64,000 bases of DNA. Source: Deltaproteobacteria bacterium. Lineage in GTDB: Bacteria > Desulfobacterota > BSN033 > UBA1163. Location of the stretch: the NCBI GenBank assembly GCA_016875195.1, contig VGRY01000012.1, forward strand, positions 1 through 64,000. Direction: 5' to 3'. Below, one piece after another: positions 53,321-60,641 of the stretch (the stretch's first letter is position 1; every line of letters begins with the position of its first letter). Both the position numbers and the translations under genes were made by a program. The notes under the pieces were generated by a model that saw only the letters and a program-made list of their open reading frames with translations, made no database searches and was not told the DNA's origin.

Positions 53321-53769
53321 TTTACCACCTCCTCGAGTAGATACTAAACAAATGTATAGTCAAAGTCAATCCCTGGACGGCTTGGGTTTTTTAGTGTGGC
53401 AAAAGACAAAGGTCACGCCAGGCCAGGGGTCAAACCTCAAATTTTGCGGTCGGCGGTCGGCCTGCCACGCCAACCCTCGATCCGGCGGCCGCAAAAATTG
53501 AGAACCGTTTGAACGAGAGATTGACCGTTTGTTCCAAGACGCTTACGCCAACGCTCCCGCTCATCAAACCCTTCGCTTCGCTATGGACTCCGCTGCCTTT
53601 CACAATCGGTCAACTTCTCTCCCCTTTGCCTGTCATGCCCTTTGAAGATTTGCTTCATCTTAGGCCGTCCTGAAGGTTTAAGAGTTTGGGTTATTTCTTT
53701 CTCCCTCCCCAGCGCTGAGTAAGAGAGGGAGAAAGAAATTAATGGTTTTTTATGAAAGGAGGTGAGTCT
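53321..53769. other. Hairpin-rich intergenic region of the prophage
   Basis: About 450 bp between divergent genes. One hairpin has arms CTCAAATTTTGCGG (53436-53449) and CCGCAAAAATTGAG (53489-53502) with one mismatch. A second has perfect 15-bp arms ATTTCTTTCTCCCTC (53693-53707) and its complement (53725-53739). Divergent promoters are expected here, and a replication origin is possible. Confidence 0.6.
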
Positions 53770-53901
53770 ATGTGGCAGGTATGGTGTGAGTGTCAATGCT
53801 GTGGTCTCCAGTTTAAGCAGCCTGTTGCTAAGTGGTTACGTTGTCCTCGCTGTAATTCAAGTGAGGTCGTAATCCTCGAAGATCGGGTTTGCTTCAATTG
53901 A
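53770..53901 (+). CDS. 43-residue zinc-ribbon protein
   Basis: A small protein starting MWQVWCECQCCGLQFKQPVA, with a second knuckle RCPRCNSSEV and a final cysteine near the C-terminus. GGAGGTG lies 6 bases before the ATG. The two CxxC pairs form a classic zinc ribbon. A strong terminator follows at once, so it is a single-gene transcript running against the flanking leftward genes. Its role is unknown. Confidence 0.7.
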   Translation: MWQVWCECQCCGLQFKQPVAKWLRCPRCNSSEVVILEDRVCFN

Positions 53902-53913
53902 GATTGACCTTGC

Positions 53914-53940
53914 GGGCTGGGGTTTCCAGCCCCTTTTATT
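53914..53940 (+). terminator. Rho-independent terminator
   Basis: GGGCTGG-GGTTT-CCAGCCC forms a 7-bp stem and is followed by CTTTTATT. It lies directly after the 43-residue zinc-ribbon gene. Confidence 0.75.
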
Positions 53941-54004
53941 ACCTTTTTCAACTATAACATCACCTGGGACCCTGTGAGCTCGCCTGGCTGCCGCCGATCG
54001 GGGC

Positions 54005-54033
54005 TTGACTTGTCATAGTTCTTTTGATACTGT
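54005..54033 (+). promoter_or_regulatory. Promoter of the 103-aa membrane protein gene
   Basis: TTGACT, a 17-bp spacer and TACTGT end 9 bp before the ATG at 54043, so the transcript would be nearly leaderless. Confidence 0.45.
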
Positions 54034-54042
54034 TTTTGTCGT

Positions 54043-54354
54043 ATGCTTCGCCTTCTTTTCTTTCCTTTGTGGCTCATCTATGAGATAGGATACTTGATCC
54101 GTCACCCCTGGAGTTTTAATTGGATCGCTGCCTCTGTATGGGCTATTATTACGTGCGCAGGGATCTACCTCACACAATTAGGCAACTGGATTGCGCTCTC
54201 ACCTTTTTTCTGGATGGCTGCCATCGCTATCTATTACGTCCTTAAAATAAGACTCAATAGACGCCGGCCAGAGGTTATGAGACGGTTTCGGGAATACTAC
54301 CGTAGCCCAGCGCACACAGAACGATATAGAAGGGTAGGGCGGCCTAAGAATTAG
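54043..54354 (+). CDS. Small membrane protein of the prophage
   Basis: A 103-residue protein with three hydrophobic segments: about residues 3-18 (LLFFPLWLIYEIGYLI), 27-45 (WIAASVWAIITCAGIYL) and 52-67 (LSPFFWMAAIAIYYVL). The tail is strongly basic (NRRRPEVMRRFREYYR). A holin or a viral membrane protein is possible; topology does not decide. It is transcribed rightward, against its neighbours, and shares its 3' end with the convergent 96-residue gene (4-base overlap). Confidence 0.6.
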   Translation: MLRLLFFPLWLIYEIGYLIRHPWSFNWIAASVWAIITCAGIYLTQLGNWIALSPFFWMAAIAIYYVLKIRLNRRRPEVMRRFREYYRSPAHTERYRRVGRPKN

Positions 54355-54641
54355 GGCCCACTCATGCTAACATCCGTCCCTGGATTTGTGTGTGTAAATT
54401 CGCCGGATTTATTTTTTTCATCGACGATCCCGTCGATCATCTCTTCCACTATTTTAACTGGAACGTCCCCGCCTGTCATGAGTATGACCTGGCTGGTAAC
54501 TGCTTGTTTTTTCAAACTACCCATTTTTTTATCCGGGAAGAACCTCTTGAATTGTGCTTCTACGAAGTCGATGATGGGTCCGATCATGGTAATCAGTTGG
54601 ATGATGTTGGCGATGTTTTTGAATATGGATTCCCAGCTCAT
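54351..54641 (-). CDS. Small amphipathic prophage protein
   Basis: A 96-residue protein. It begins MSWESIFKNIANIIQLITMI, a hydrophobic-amphipathic helix, and continues with a charged region and an unstructured tail (THTNPGTDVSMSGP). GGAGGTG precedes the ATG. It could associate with membranes and might serve in lysis together with the peptidase gene upstream. The family is unknown to me. Confidence 0.55.
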   Translation of the reverse strand: MSWESIFKNIANIIQLITMIGPIIDFVEAQFKRFFPDKKMGSLKKQAVTSQVILMTGGDVPVKIVEEMIDGIVDEKNKSGEFTHTNPGTDVSMSGP

Positions 54642-54657
54642 TGCTTCACCTCCGAAC

Positions 54658-54840
54658 TTAGTTTTTTTTGAACAGGTCTTGTGAATCTCTTAGGATCGAT
54701 CCGCCTAAGTTTTCAAGGCAGGGATCGCAGATTGAAAATTTATGCTTCCATCCTCTGATTAAAAACACACCCACTATTGTGGGACGGTCGCATTGATCGC
54801 AGTAACCCAGCTCTACTTTTTCCAAGACTATAATTTCCAT
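54658..54840 (-). CDS. 60-residue zinc-binding prophage protein
   Basis: A small protein with CDQCDRP near residue 14 and ICDPCLENLGG near residue 39, two CxxC knuckles for one zinc ion. GGGAGTG lies just before the ATG. It is the third zinc-ribbon-like polypeptide of the element, with those at 52532 and 53770. Confidence 0.65.
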   Translation of the reverse strand: MEIIVLEKVELGYCDQCDRPTIVGVFLIRGWKHKFSICDPCLENLGGSILRDSQDLFKKN

Positions 54841-54863
54841 CTAATCACTCCCAGGATAAAAGT

Positions 54864-55133
54864 TTAAAAGGGAAGCTCCCAGGGCTGTAGGTGATAGTGG
54901 TCACCTTCCATGATCGCCCGGATGTTTAACTGTTCGGCGTCCTTTTCGAACCCAGGATTTTTTTTCATCTCATCCAAAACCACGTCACACCCGAGCCAGA
55001 TTAAGTGATAGGATCCCTCGACTCCACCAACTTCTTTGTTGTGTTTCGGAGTCCGCCCCCAGGAGGAAACAGATCCGCGATACTTGGCACAAAGAACCAT
55101 CACCCCATCGATGAAATTTCTAAAGTCAATCAT
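54864..55133 (-). CDS. Miniature M15-family peptidase, lysin candidate
   Basis: An 89-residue protein with the zinc-peptidase pattern of the M15 family: SSWGRTPKHNKEVGGVEGSY, then HLIWLGCD (the H-x6-D metal ligands), and a C-terminal EGDHYHLQP supplying the catalytic acid and the third ligand histidine. Such enzymes cleave peptidoglycan peptides and serve phages as endolysins. At 89 residues it is shorter than usual (about 120-150) but keeps all motifs. It overlaps the upstream gene by 4 bases. Confidence 0.75.
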   Translation of the reverse strand: MIDFRNFIDGVMVLCAKYRGSVSSWGRTPKHNKEVGGVEGSYHLIWLGCDVVLDEMKKNPGFEKDAEQLNIRAIMEGDHYHLQPWELPF

Positions 55134-55351
55134 TGACCCACCCCTTTCTTAACCTGACAATACTTGACCGAATCATCCAGGATCTCTTTAAAGAAAGAGA
55201 TGCTCAGGCTGTTTTTAAAAGATAATACCTGGATGATACCGTAGAGGCATTGCTTTGCTGCTGTTTCGTTCAGATCAAAAATTGATGCCTTTAAGATTTT
55301 TGCTTCTCCGGGATTGAGCGGAGATACTACTTTTCTTTTAGCTTCAGGCAT
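55130..55351 (-). CDS. Small prophage protein of unknown function
   Basis: A 73-residue soluble protein (MPEAKRKVVSPLNPGEAKIL, then ASIFDLNETAAKQCLYGIIQ). It has no recognised motif. AGGGGGTG precedes the ATG. The stop overlaps the start of the M15 peptidase gene (ATGA), so the two are translationally coupled. Confidence 0.5.
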   Translation of the reverse strand: MPEAKRKVVSPLNPGEAKILKASIFDLNETAAKQCLYGIIQVLSFKNSLSISFFKEILDDSVKYCQVKKGVGQ

Positions 55352-55420
55352 TCCATCACCCCCTTTTCTGATTTATTCCTTAAAGGACCGGCGAAGCCGG
55401 AATGTCAAAGGACAAAGGCA

Positions 55421-55894
55421 CTACTTTAGTCCCTCGATGAGATGACGAATGCGGTGTTGAAATTGCTCCGGAGGTAGTTTTTCCACCTTTTCAACAGAGT
55501 TATCAACAGAAGCAAGCGCACCCATCAAAGATGCTTGCTTCTTAGGAAGCTGATTGTCGGCCAATTTTGGCCGACGATAGTGCCTGAAGAGGCCATCCAC
55601 CATCGCGCCAATCTCCGAGAGCCAGATAAAAACCTTCTTTTTCAGCTTGTAAAGATTTGATGTAAACACCTTTCCGGAACCCGGAATCCACCTTTTTCTA
55701 TGAGTGGTCTCGAGTAATTTATTTTCTTCGAGGTCGCGGAGATCTCGACGGAGTGTTCTTTCTGAGATCTCATATCCATGTATGGACTTCAGGATTGAGA
55801 GAATCTTCTTTTGAGATGGGAAGCTGTAGCGTTTCCCATGCTTTTGACCGACCTTCATGATCGTGATCACTTCGGCTTGTTGCCTTGCGGTCAT
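55421..55894 (-). CDS. Winged-helix DNA-binding protein, possible replication or control protein
   Basis: A 157-residue protein. Residues 1-70 form a winged helix (RYSFPSQKKILSILKSIHGY, then ISERTLRRDLRDLEENKLLE), like the N-termini of phage and plasmid replication-control proteins. The rest is basic, without a catalytic motif. GGAGGTGG lies before the ATG. It follows the XRE regulator gene after 11 bp. If the element replicates on its own, this is the best visible initiator candidate, but no HUH or polymerase motif is present. Confidence 0.6.
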   Translation of the reverse strand: MTARQQAEVITIMKVGQKHGKRYSFPSQKKILSILKSIHGYEISERTLRRDLRDLEENKLLETTHRKRWIPGSGKVFTSNLYKLKKKVFIWLSEIGAMVDGLFRHYRRPKLADNQLPKKQASLMGALASVDNSVEKVEKLPPEQFQHRIRHLIEGLK

Positions 55895-55905
55895 AGTCCA
55901 CCTCC

Positions 55906-56208
55906 TTAATTTTCAATTCCCAGTCTTTGGTTTAGCCTTATGGTGTATCGTTGAAGGGCTTCTTTGGCGTATTTGTTCTTGACCCATTGTGGGTTTGCCC
56001 CGAATTCATTTGCGCATCTAAGGCAATATCTGATTGATGGAAATTTTTGACCGCTTTCAACCGCCTGCACGTATCCTTCCGATACTGAAAACTTTTCAGC
56101 GATTCGCCTTTTTGTCATGTTTCGATTGATTCTAAGTTTTCGGAAGATATAGGGTAGGGTATCGGGTCTTGTTAAAACAGTTCTATTCTGGTAAAATGTG
56201 GTTTGCAT
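55906..56208 (-). CDS. XRE-family repressor-like protein
   Basis: A 100-residue protein. The helix-turn-helix reads MTKRRIAEKFSVSEGYVQAV followed by ESGQKFPS, the XRE signature. I take the ATG at 56208, 5 bases after AAGGGGG; an upstream ATG at 56238 lacks a ribosome binding site. It is the first gene of the leftward module and lies next to the right attachment repeat, as prophage repressors often do. It may bind the paired palindromes at 45229-45278. Confidence 0.75.
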   Translation of the reverse strand: MQTTFYQNRTVLTRPDTLPYIFRKLRINRNMTKRRIAEKFSVSEGYVQAVESGQKFPSIRYCLRCANEFGANPQWVKNKYAKEALQRYTIRLNQRLGIEN

Positions 56209-56272
56209 ACGGCCCCCTTGACACTTCACAAGGTGCATTCGAAATGCCTCCGGTTGGTGTGTCTTTGGGAGC

Positions 56273-56300
56273 CTGAAGGTTAAAGTTTACATAATATATC
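56273..56300. repeat. Right attachment-type repeat (attR)
   Basis: Identical over 28 bp to 45084-45111. It is followed by TTATCAGACAT. The junction ACATAA-TATATC-TTATCAG has the inner palindrome and 6-bp centre of a dif/Xer site; on the minus strand one arm reads TTATGTAAACT, close to the XerD arm TTATGTTAAAT. Confidence 0.8.
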
Positions 56301-56326
56301 TTATCAGACATTGTTCAGGGGGCATT

Positions 56327-56929
56327 TTGGGAAAGAAGTATGGTCTGACCGGAATTGTGCTCTCCGGTGGCAAGAGCGTCCGGATGGGCAGAGATAAAGC
56401 CTTTATCGAAATCGATGGGACCTCCATCATTCAAAGGATATATGATATTTTCCAAAAATTATTTAATGAGATCATCATTGTCACCCATCAAAAAGAGCTG
56501 TACTCCTGTTTCCAGGCAAAAATAGTTAGCGACCTCATATTGAATTATGGAGCCCTCGGAGGACTTTATACCGGACTCTTCTATTCATCCAACCCATACT
56601 CATTTTGTGTCGCGTGCGACATGCCTTTCTTGAAGGAATCCTTGATTCAATTTTTAGCCCAACGAACCAATGGCTATGATGTCATCGTGCCCAGAACCTT
56701 AGATGGGCTACAACCTTTACACGCGATCTATTCAAAAAATTGCCTGGGTTCCATCCGCAAACTGATCGATATGGGGAAATACAAAATTATCGATTTCTAT
56801 CCTTTGGTCAATACAAAAATCATTGAGGAGTCTGAATTTATACATTTAGATGTATCCAAAGAATCTTTTATTAATATTAATACTCCAAGCGAATTACAAT
56901 TTCTAAGCGAAAAAAAGAAAGCGTCTTGA
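56327..56929 (+). CDS. mobA: Molybdenum cofactor guanylyltransferase MobA
   Basis: A 200-residue nucleotidyltransferase. GIVLSGGKSVRMGRDKAFIE at residues 9-28 is the GTP-binding signature; VACDMPFL and QPLHAIYSK are MobA blocks. It attaches GMP to molybdopterin to form the guanine dinucleotide cofactor used by many molybdenum or tungsten enzymes. The start is a TTG after GGGGG. The prophage right end lies only 26 bp upstream, so before insertion the gene followed dnaJ closely and may have lost its promoter. Confidence 0.88.
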   Translation: MGKKYGLTGIVLSGGKSVRMGRDKAFIEIDGTSIIQRIYDIFQKLFNEIIIVTHQKELYSCFQAKIVSDLILNYGALGGLYTGLFYSSNPYSFCVACDMPFLKESLIQFLAQRTNGYDVIVPRTLDGLQPLHAIYSKNCLGSIRKLIDMGKYKIIDFYPLVNTKIIEESEFIHLDVSKESFININTPSELQFLSEKKKAS

Positions 56930-56930
56930 G

Positions 56931-58838
56931 ATGGCGAAAAGTATAATTATTTATACACTTCTTTCTCTTTTAATGATCTGGACTCTCTTCAGCCAGATGG
57001 GATACGGTAAGAGTCTCGGGGAAGATGAAAAGTTGATCTTGGTTGGTGTTGGTGCGTTTAATGACGGGTTTTATGACATCTCCGAAAAACAATTTTCACA
57101 ATTCCTTCGGGATTACCCAGACCACGCGAAATTGCATGATGTCTGCTATCTTTTAGGCAAGACGCTTTATTATAGGGATAAGTTGAAGGAATCCAGATCC
57201 CTATTTTTAAAGGTCATCAATGAAAATAAGCAATTCGACTATATTGAATACATCCTTTTCTGGTTAGCTGATATCGAAATCCGATGGGGGAATAATGAAG
57301 GAGCCCGAAGGTATTTCATTTCACTACTCAATAGATACCCCAAATTTGAACACCTGGACCGGGCTAACTACCTCCTTGGATTGATTGAATTTGGATCCAA
57401 TCGTCTGTCTCAAGCAGAATCCTATTTTAAAAAGACCACTTCTCTCTCCAGAGATCCTGAACTCATCCAATCTTCCAATTTTTGGTTGGGAATCCTCTCT
57501 TTCAAACAGAACCGCTTCGAGGAAGCAACCGGTTATTTTAAGCCGGCGATATCCGATCTTAAACACGGTTCTTCCTTTTTTGTAAAATACGCTTCTCTTT
57601 GGGCAGGGGAAGCACATCTGAGATCAGGGAAATTAGAGGAGGCTAAGAATATTTATCGCTCGTTTTATGAACGATTTAAGGGAGAGGACTTCATTCAAGA
57701 GGTACATTGGAAACTGGGCTATTGTGATTACCGAATGGGAAACTTGAACGAAGCCATATCCACTCTCCAATCCTTTAAAACCCAGTTCAAAGATTCCCCG
57801 CTTATCTTATATACCCATTATTTATTGGGAGAAATTTTTCTGCAGCAAAGCGACCACTCCTCTTCGATAAAAGAATTAAATACCATCTTTACAAAATCGA
57901 AGGAGAATCCATTATGGGGAATTGCTTTTCTCTCTCTCTTCTGGAACCATGTTCAGCAGAATGACCTCTTGGGAGCCAATAAAGTATTTCAGAGGCTACA
58001 GAAGTTGAACCATTTTGATGATGAAAAGGCCATCCTTCAATGGCTCAATGCAGAAATGACTTTTGGGGAGGGAAAAATTTCAGACTCCCTTCCCTACTAT
58101 TTTAATATTTTGAATACTAAATACAGAGAAAACGCCCTCTGGCGGATTGGAAAAGGCTATTTCTTTGAAAGTAAATTTAGAGAAGCCATCACCAATTTCG
58201 ACATCTTACTCCTTGAGTCTCCAAATTCTCGACATACCGAAGAAGCTCTATTTTTGAAAGGGGAATCACTGATTCAATCCGGACATTGGCCCCAGGCCCT
58301 TGAGACCTACGGACTCCTGGCGCAAAAAGATGTCAATCGCCATTGGAAACTCTTTGCCCTGATCCAGACAGGAAACATCCATTTTTCATTGAAGGAGAGC
58401 GGTGCAGCCGAAAAGGCATTTAAGAGAGTGATTCAAGATTTCCAAGAGCATCCTCTTTCTTCTTATGCGGCTTTTCAGCTGGGTAAACTCTTTTTTAAAG
58501 AAAATAACATTTTGGAAGCGATCCATTATTATTCTATGATTCTCAAAGGGGGACGGCTTGAACTACTGGGTGGAACTTATTTCAGCCTGGGAGAAATATT
58601 TTACCAACAGGAAAAATATGATAAGGCTTCCAGGAGTTTCGAAATGGCATTACGATATCTTCAGGAAAGCTCCCCCTGGTTCTTTTTAACTCATCTGGAA
58701 ATCGGGAACCTACAGAGAAAACAAGGCAAGTATGAGGAAGCCAAGCGTTCGTATTTGACCATTTTGAATCAAGCGAAAGACGAAGATATCAAAAGGGCGG
58801 CTACCGAACTGCTCCGACAAATCGGATCCGAAAAATGA
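56931..58838 (+). CDS. Periplasmic tetratricopeptide-repeat protein
   Basis: A 635-residue protein with an N-terminal signal sequence (IIIYTLLSLLMIWTLFSQMG). It consists of TPR units such as RANYLLGLIEFGSNRLSQAE and YYSMILKGGRLELLGGTYFS. The spacing resembles YbgF/BamD-like periplasmic scaffolds. It starts 1 base after the mobA stop, which implies co-transcription. A role in envelope assembly is likely but no partner is visible. Confidence 0.8.
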   Translation: MAKSIIIYTLLSLLMIWTLFSQMGYGKSLGEDEKLILVGVGAFNDGFYDISEKQFSQFLRDYPDHAKLHDVCYLLGKTLYYRDKLKESRSLFLKVINENKQFDYIEYILFWLADIEIRWGNNEGARRYFISLLNRYPKFEHLDRANYLLGLIEFGSNRLSQAESYFKKTTSLSRDPELIQSSNFWLGILSFKQNRFEEATGYFKPAISDLKHGSSFFVKYASLWAGEAHLRSGKLEEAKNIYRSFYERFKGEDFIQEVHWKLGYCDYRMGNLNEAISTLQSFKTQFKDSPLILYTHYLLGEIFLQQSDHSSSIKELNTIFTKSKENPLWGIAFLSLFWNHVQQNDLLGANKVFQRLQKLNHFDDEKAILQWLNAEMTFGEGKISDSLPYYFNILNTKYRENALWRIGKGYFFESKFREAITNFDILLLESPNSRHTEEALFLKGESLIQSGHWPQALETYGLLAQKDVNRHWKLFALIQTGNIHFSLKESGAAEKAFKRVIQDFQEHPLSSYAAFQLGKLFFKENNILEAIHYYSMILKGGRLELLGGTYFSLGEIFYQQEKYDKASRSFEMALRYLQESSPWFFLTHLEIGNLQRKQGKYEEAKRSYLTILNQAKDEDIKRAATELLRQIGSEK

Positions 58839-59168
58839 TGTTTTACTCTTCTGGGTTTTGTGTGGGTGCTTTCCCCCGCTTGTATTCCCCCCTTAGCTTA
58901 AGGGGGGATGAAGGGGGGTTAGGAAGAGGCTGTGTCTGAATTCCGTTCATGGTTCGAGAGCCTCACCACGAACGGAATATGGCATGTTAAAAATCAATCG
59001 CTTAGCCGTTCGTCTCGGTTGCGAGTCGAAGCGGCCTGAGCCCTTCGACTCACCGTTCGCCCTGAGGCTCTCGAAGGGTGAACGGTTCGCTCAGGACAGG
59101 CATGTCGAAGGGCAAATGGCTAAGTACGACACAGCCTCCTAAGGAGAGGTAACCCACTCAATACCCGG
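58839..59168. other. Repeat-filled intergenic region
   Basis: It contains a CCCCCCTTAGCTTAAGGGGG palindrome (about 58885-58908) and the inverted-end repeat at 58926-59138. No gene. Confidence 0.6.
58926..59138. repeat. Inverted-end repeat, GAGGCTGTG family, copy 2
   Basis: The ends GAGGCTGTGTC and GACACAGCCTC are perfect inverted copies. The interior has GTTCATGGTTCGAGAGCCTC and CCGTTCGCCCTGAGGCTCTC motifs in inverted arrangement, related to the interior of the element at 21426-21616. Confidence 0.6.
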
Positions 59169-59690
59169 ATGAACCTGATGTTTTTATCACTGGCACCCAT
59201 GATTGAGCAGAGGGAAAAGAACGAAGAGAGATGGGAGTATGTCACCATCAAGAAGATGGACATCGAAGATGTGGAAGAGGTTCTCCATATTGCTGCTGCA
59301 ACGACATACAACCCCTGGTCAAAGAAGATGATCCTGGAGGAGATCGCTCACCCCTTTTCTCACTGTTTTTTGCTCTATCAGAAAACGGGGACGGGGGCAT
59401 CCCTCCCGTTAGGTTTCCTCTGCTTTCGCCAAGTCGGGGAAGAGTCCGAGCTCCTTAACCTCTGTATCAGTCCAGAATTCCGTCAACAGGGATTTGGAAA
59501 GAAATTGATGTCTTTCTATATCGATTTTTGTGAAAGGCAAGGGGTCAATCAATATTTTCTTGAAGTCAGCGTGACGAATACCCCTGCAACCCATCTCTAT
59601 CATTCTTTCGGTTTCCGGTCTCTCGGGACACGAAAGAATTTTTATCAAGGAAGACATGATGCGCTTCTGATGACTCGAAGCGTTTTCTGA
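59169..59690 (+). CDS. rimI: GNAT acetyltransferase, RimI type
   Basis: A 173-residue GNAT-fold enzyme. The acetyl-CoA-binding loop reads RQQGFGKKLM near residue 108, preceded by LLNLCISPEF and followed by FLEVSVTNTPATHLYHSFGF and the C-terminal RKNFYQGRHDALLMTR, the RimI signature. RimI acetylates the N-terminal alanine of ribosomal protein S18. The start may be internal at 59202. It lies 7 bases upstream of pyrK. Confidence 0.82.
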   Translation: MNLMFLSLAPMIEQREKNEERWEYVTIKKMDIEDVEEVLHIAAATTYNPWSKKMILEEIAHPFSHCFLLYQKTGTGASLPLGFLCFRQVGEESELLNLCISPEFRQQGFGKKLMSFYIDFCERQGVNQYFLEVSVTNTPATHLYHSFGFRSLGTRKNFYQGRHDALLMTRSVF

Positions 59691-59697
59691 ATGAAGG

Positions 59698-60516
59698 ATG
59701 GCCATACAAACCTACGGAACCGTTTTAAAAAACGTAAGAATCAAATCATCCTATTTCCTGATGGAGATCGATTGCCCCTCCATCGCCAATGAAACAAGGC
59801 CAGGGCAGTTTCTCATGCTTCAGATTTCAGAGAACACCCACCCCCTTCTACGGCGTCCCTTCAGTATTTATAAAAGTTACCCGACTTGGCATTCTGAAAA
59901 AAGGAAAAAGGGACATCTTTTCCTTCTTTATAAAAAGGTGGGAAAGGGAACTGAAAAGATGACTTTCTTTCTGAAAGGAGAAAAGGTGAATCTCATCGGG
60001 CCTCTGGGGAATGGTTTTACCCTCCCTCCCCTTCCCTCACCTGCCCCAAGCATTTTAATCGGGGGGGGAGTGGGAATGGCCGCTCTTGCATCCCTGGGAC
60101 AGGCGCTGCATTCCGGGGAATTGTATCTTTTTATCGGTGGAAAGACAAAAGAGGATATCTTGTGTGAGGGAGATTTTCTAACGGGAAAATCCGCCAATCT
60201 CTTTATCGCCACGGAGGATGGAAGTCGTGGCAAAAAAGGGATGGTTGTTGATCTTTTCCGTGATGAAATTAAGAGGTTTAACATAAACCTTCCCTACCAT
60301 GTCTATATTTGTGGACCCGAGGGAATGCTGAAAGCGGTATCCAAGATCATCAAATCGAACGTATGGAATGTACAAGTTTCTATCGAGGCGCGCATGGGAT
60401 GCGGATTCGGAGCCTGCTGGGGATGTGTGGTGAAAACAAGGGATGCTGAAATACCCTATCATCGGGTTTGCAAAGATGGACCTGTCTTTCCCTTATCAGA
60501 AATCGTTTGGGATTGA
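59698..60516 (+). CDS. pyrK: Dihydroorotate dehydrogenase electron-transfer subunit
   Basis: A 272-residue iron-sulfur flavoprotein. FAD-binding segment LLRRPFSIYK is near residue 50; NAD-binding GGGVGMAALASL is near 122. The 2Fe-2S ligands are in MGCGFGACWGCVVKT and YHRVCKDGPVF near the C-terminus. It moves electrons from PyrD to NAD. It is followed by pyrD after 125 bp holding a repeat of the CCCCGTTAG family. Confidence 0.92.
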   Translation: MAIQTYGTVLKNVRIKSSYFLMEIDCPSIANETRPGQFLMLQISENTHPLLRRPFSIYKSYPTWHSEKRKKGHLFLLYKKVGKGTEKMTFFLKGEKVNLIGPLGNGFTLPPLPSPAPSILIGGGVGMAALASLGQALHSGELYLFIGGKTKEDILCEGDFLTGKSANLFIATEDGSRGKKGMVVDLFRDEIKRFNINLPYHVYICGPEGMLKAVSKIIKSNVWNVQVSIEARMGCGFGACWGCVVKTRDAEIPYHRVCKDGPVFPLSEIVWD

Positions 60517-60517
60517 T

Positions 60518-60636
60518 CCCCGTTAGAAAGTTTGCGACTTTCCCACGGGACGGCTCAGACGAGTATTTAGATATTTAGCTTGCATAAAAAGGTAATCCAT
60601 TCCCCCGGTTATAAGCAACGGGGTTTTCTAACGGGG
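60518..60636. repeat. Inverted-end repeat, CCCCGTTAGAAA family, copy 4
   Basis: CCCCGTTAGAAA and TTTTCTAACGGGG are inverted ends. The 119-bp element fills the gap between pyrK and pyrD. The interior is unlike those of the other three copies. Confidence 0.6.
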
Positions 60637-60641
60637 TAAAG

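Larger units (their letters stand above)
45084..56300. mobile_element. Putative tail-less prophage between dnaJ and mobA, no integrase found
   Basis: An 11.2-kb block bounded by perfect 28-bp direct repeats at 45084-45111 and 56273-56300. Removing it brings the dnaJ stop to about 34 bp from the mobA start. It has a rightward module of structural-looking genes and a leftward module of regulators, a peptidase and small proteins. I see no tyrosine or serine recombinase, transposase, terminase, portal, tail gene, packaging ATPase, polymerase or conjugation gene. The size and gene set exclude a complete tailed phage. A tail-less virus with a beta-rich capsid is my favoured reading; a phage satellite is the alternative. 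Confidence 0.7.

Noticed and set aside
56206-56238. Longer XRE protein starting at 56238
   Set aside because: No ribosome binding site precedes that ATG, whereas the ATG at 56208 has AAGGGGG.
45084-56300. Reading the inserted block as a filamentous (inovirus) prophage
   Set aside because: Xer-type junctions would fit, but no Zot-like ATPase, small major coat protein or Rep with HUH motif is visible, and the large beta-rich proteins do not match.
45084-56300. Reading the inserted block as a remnant of a tailed phage
   Set aside because: No terminase, portal, tail or baseplate gene, and both boundaries are intact with a coherent gene order.
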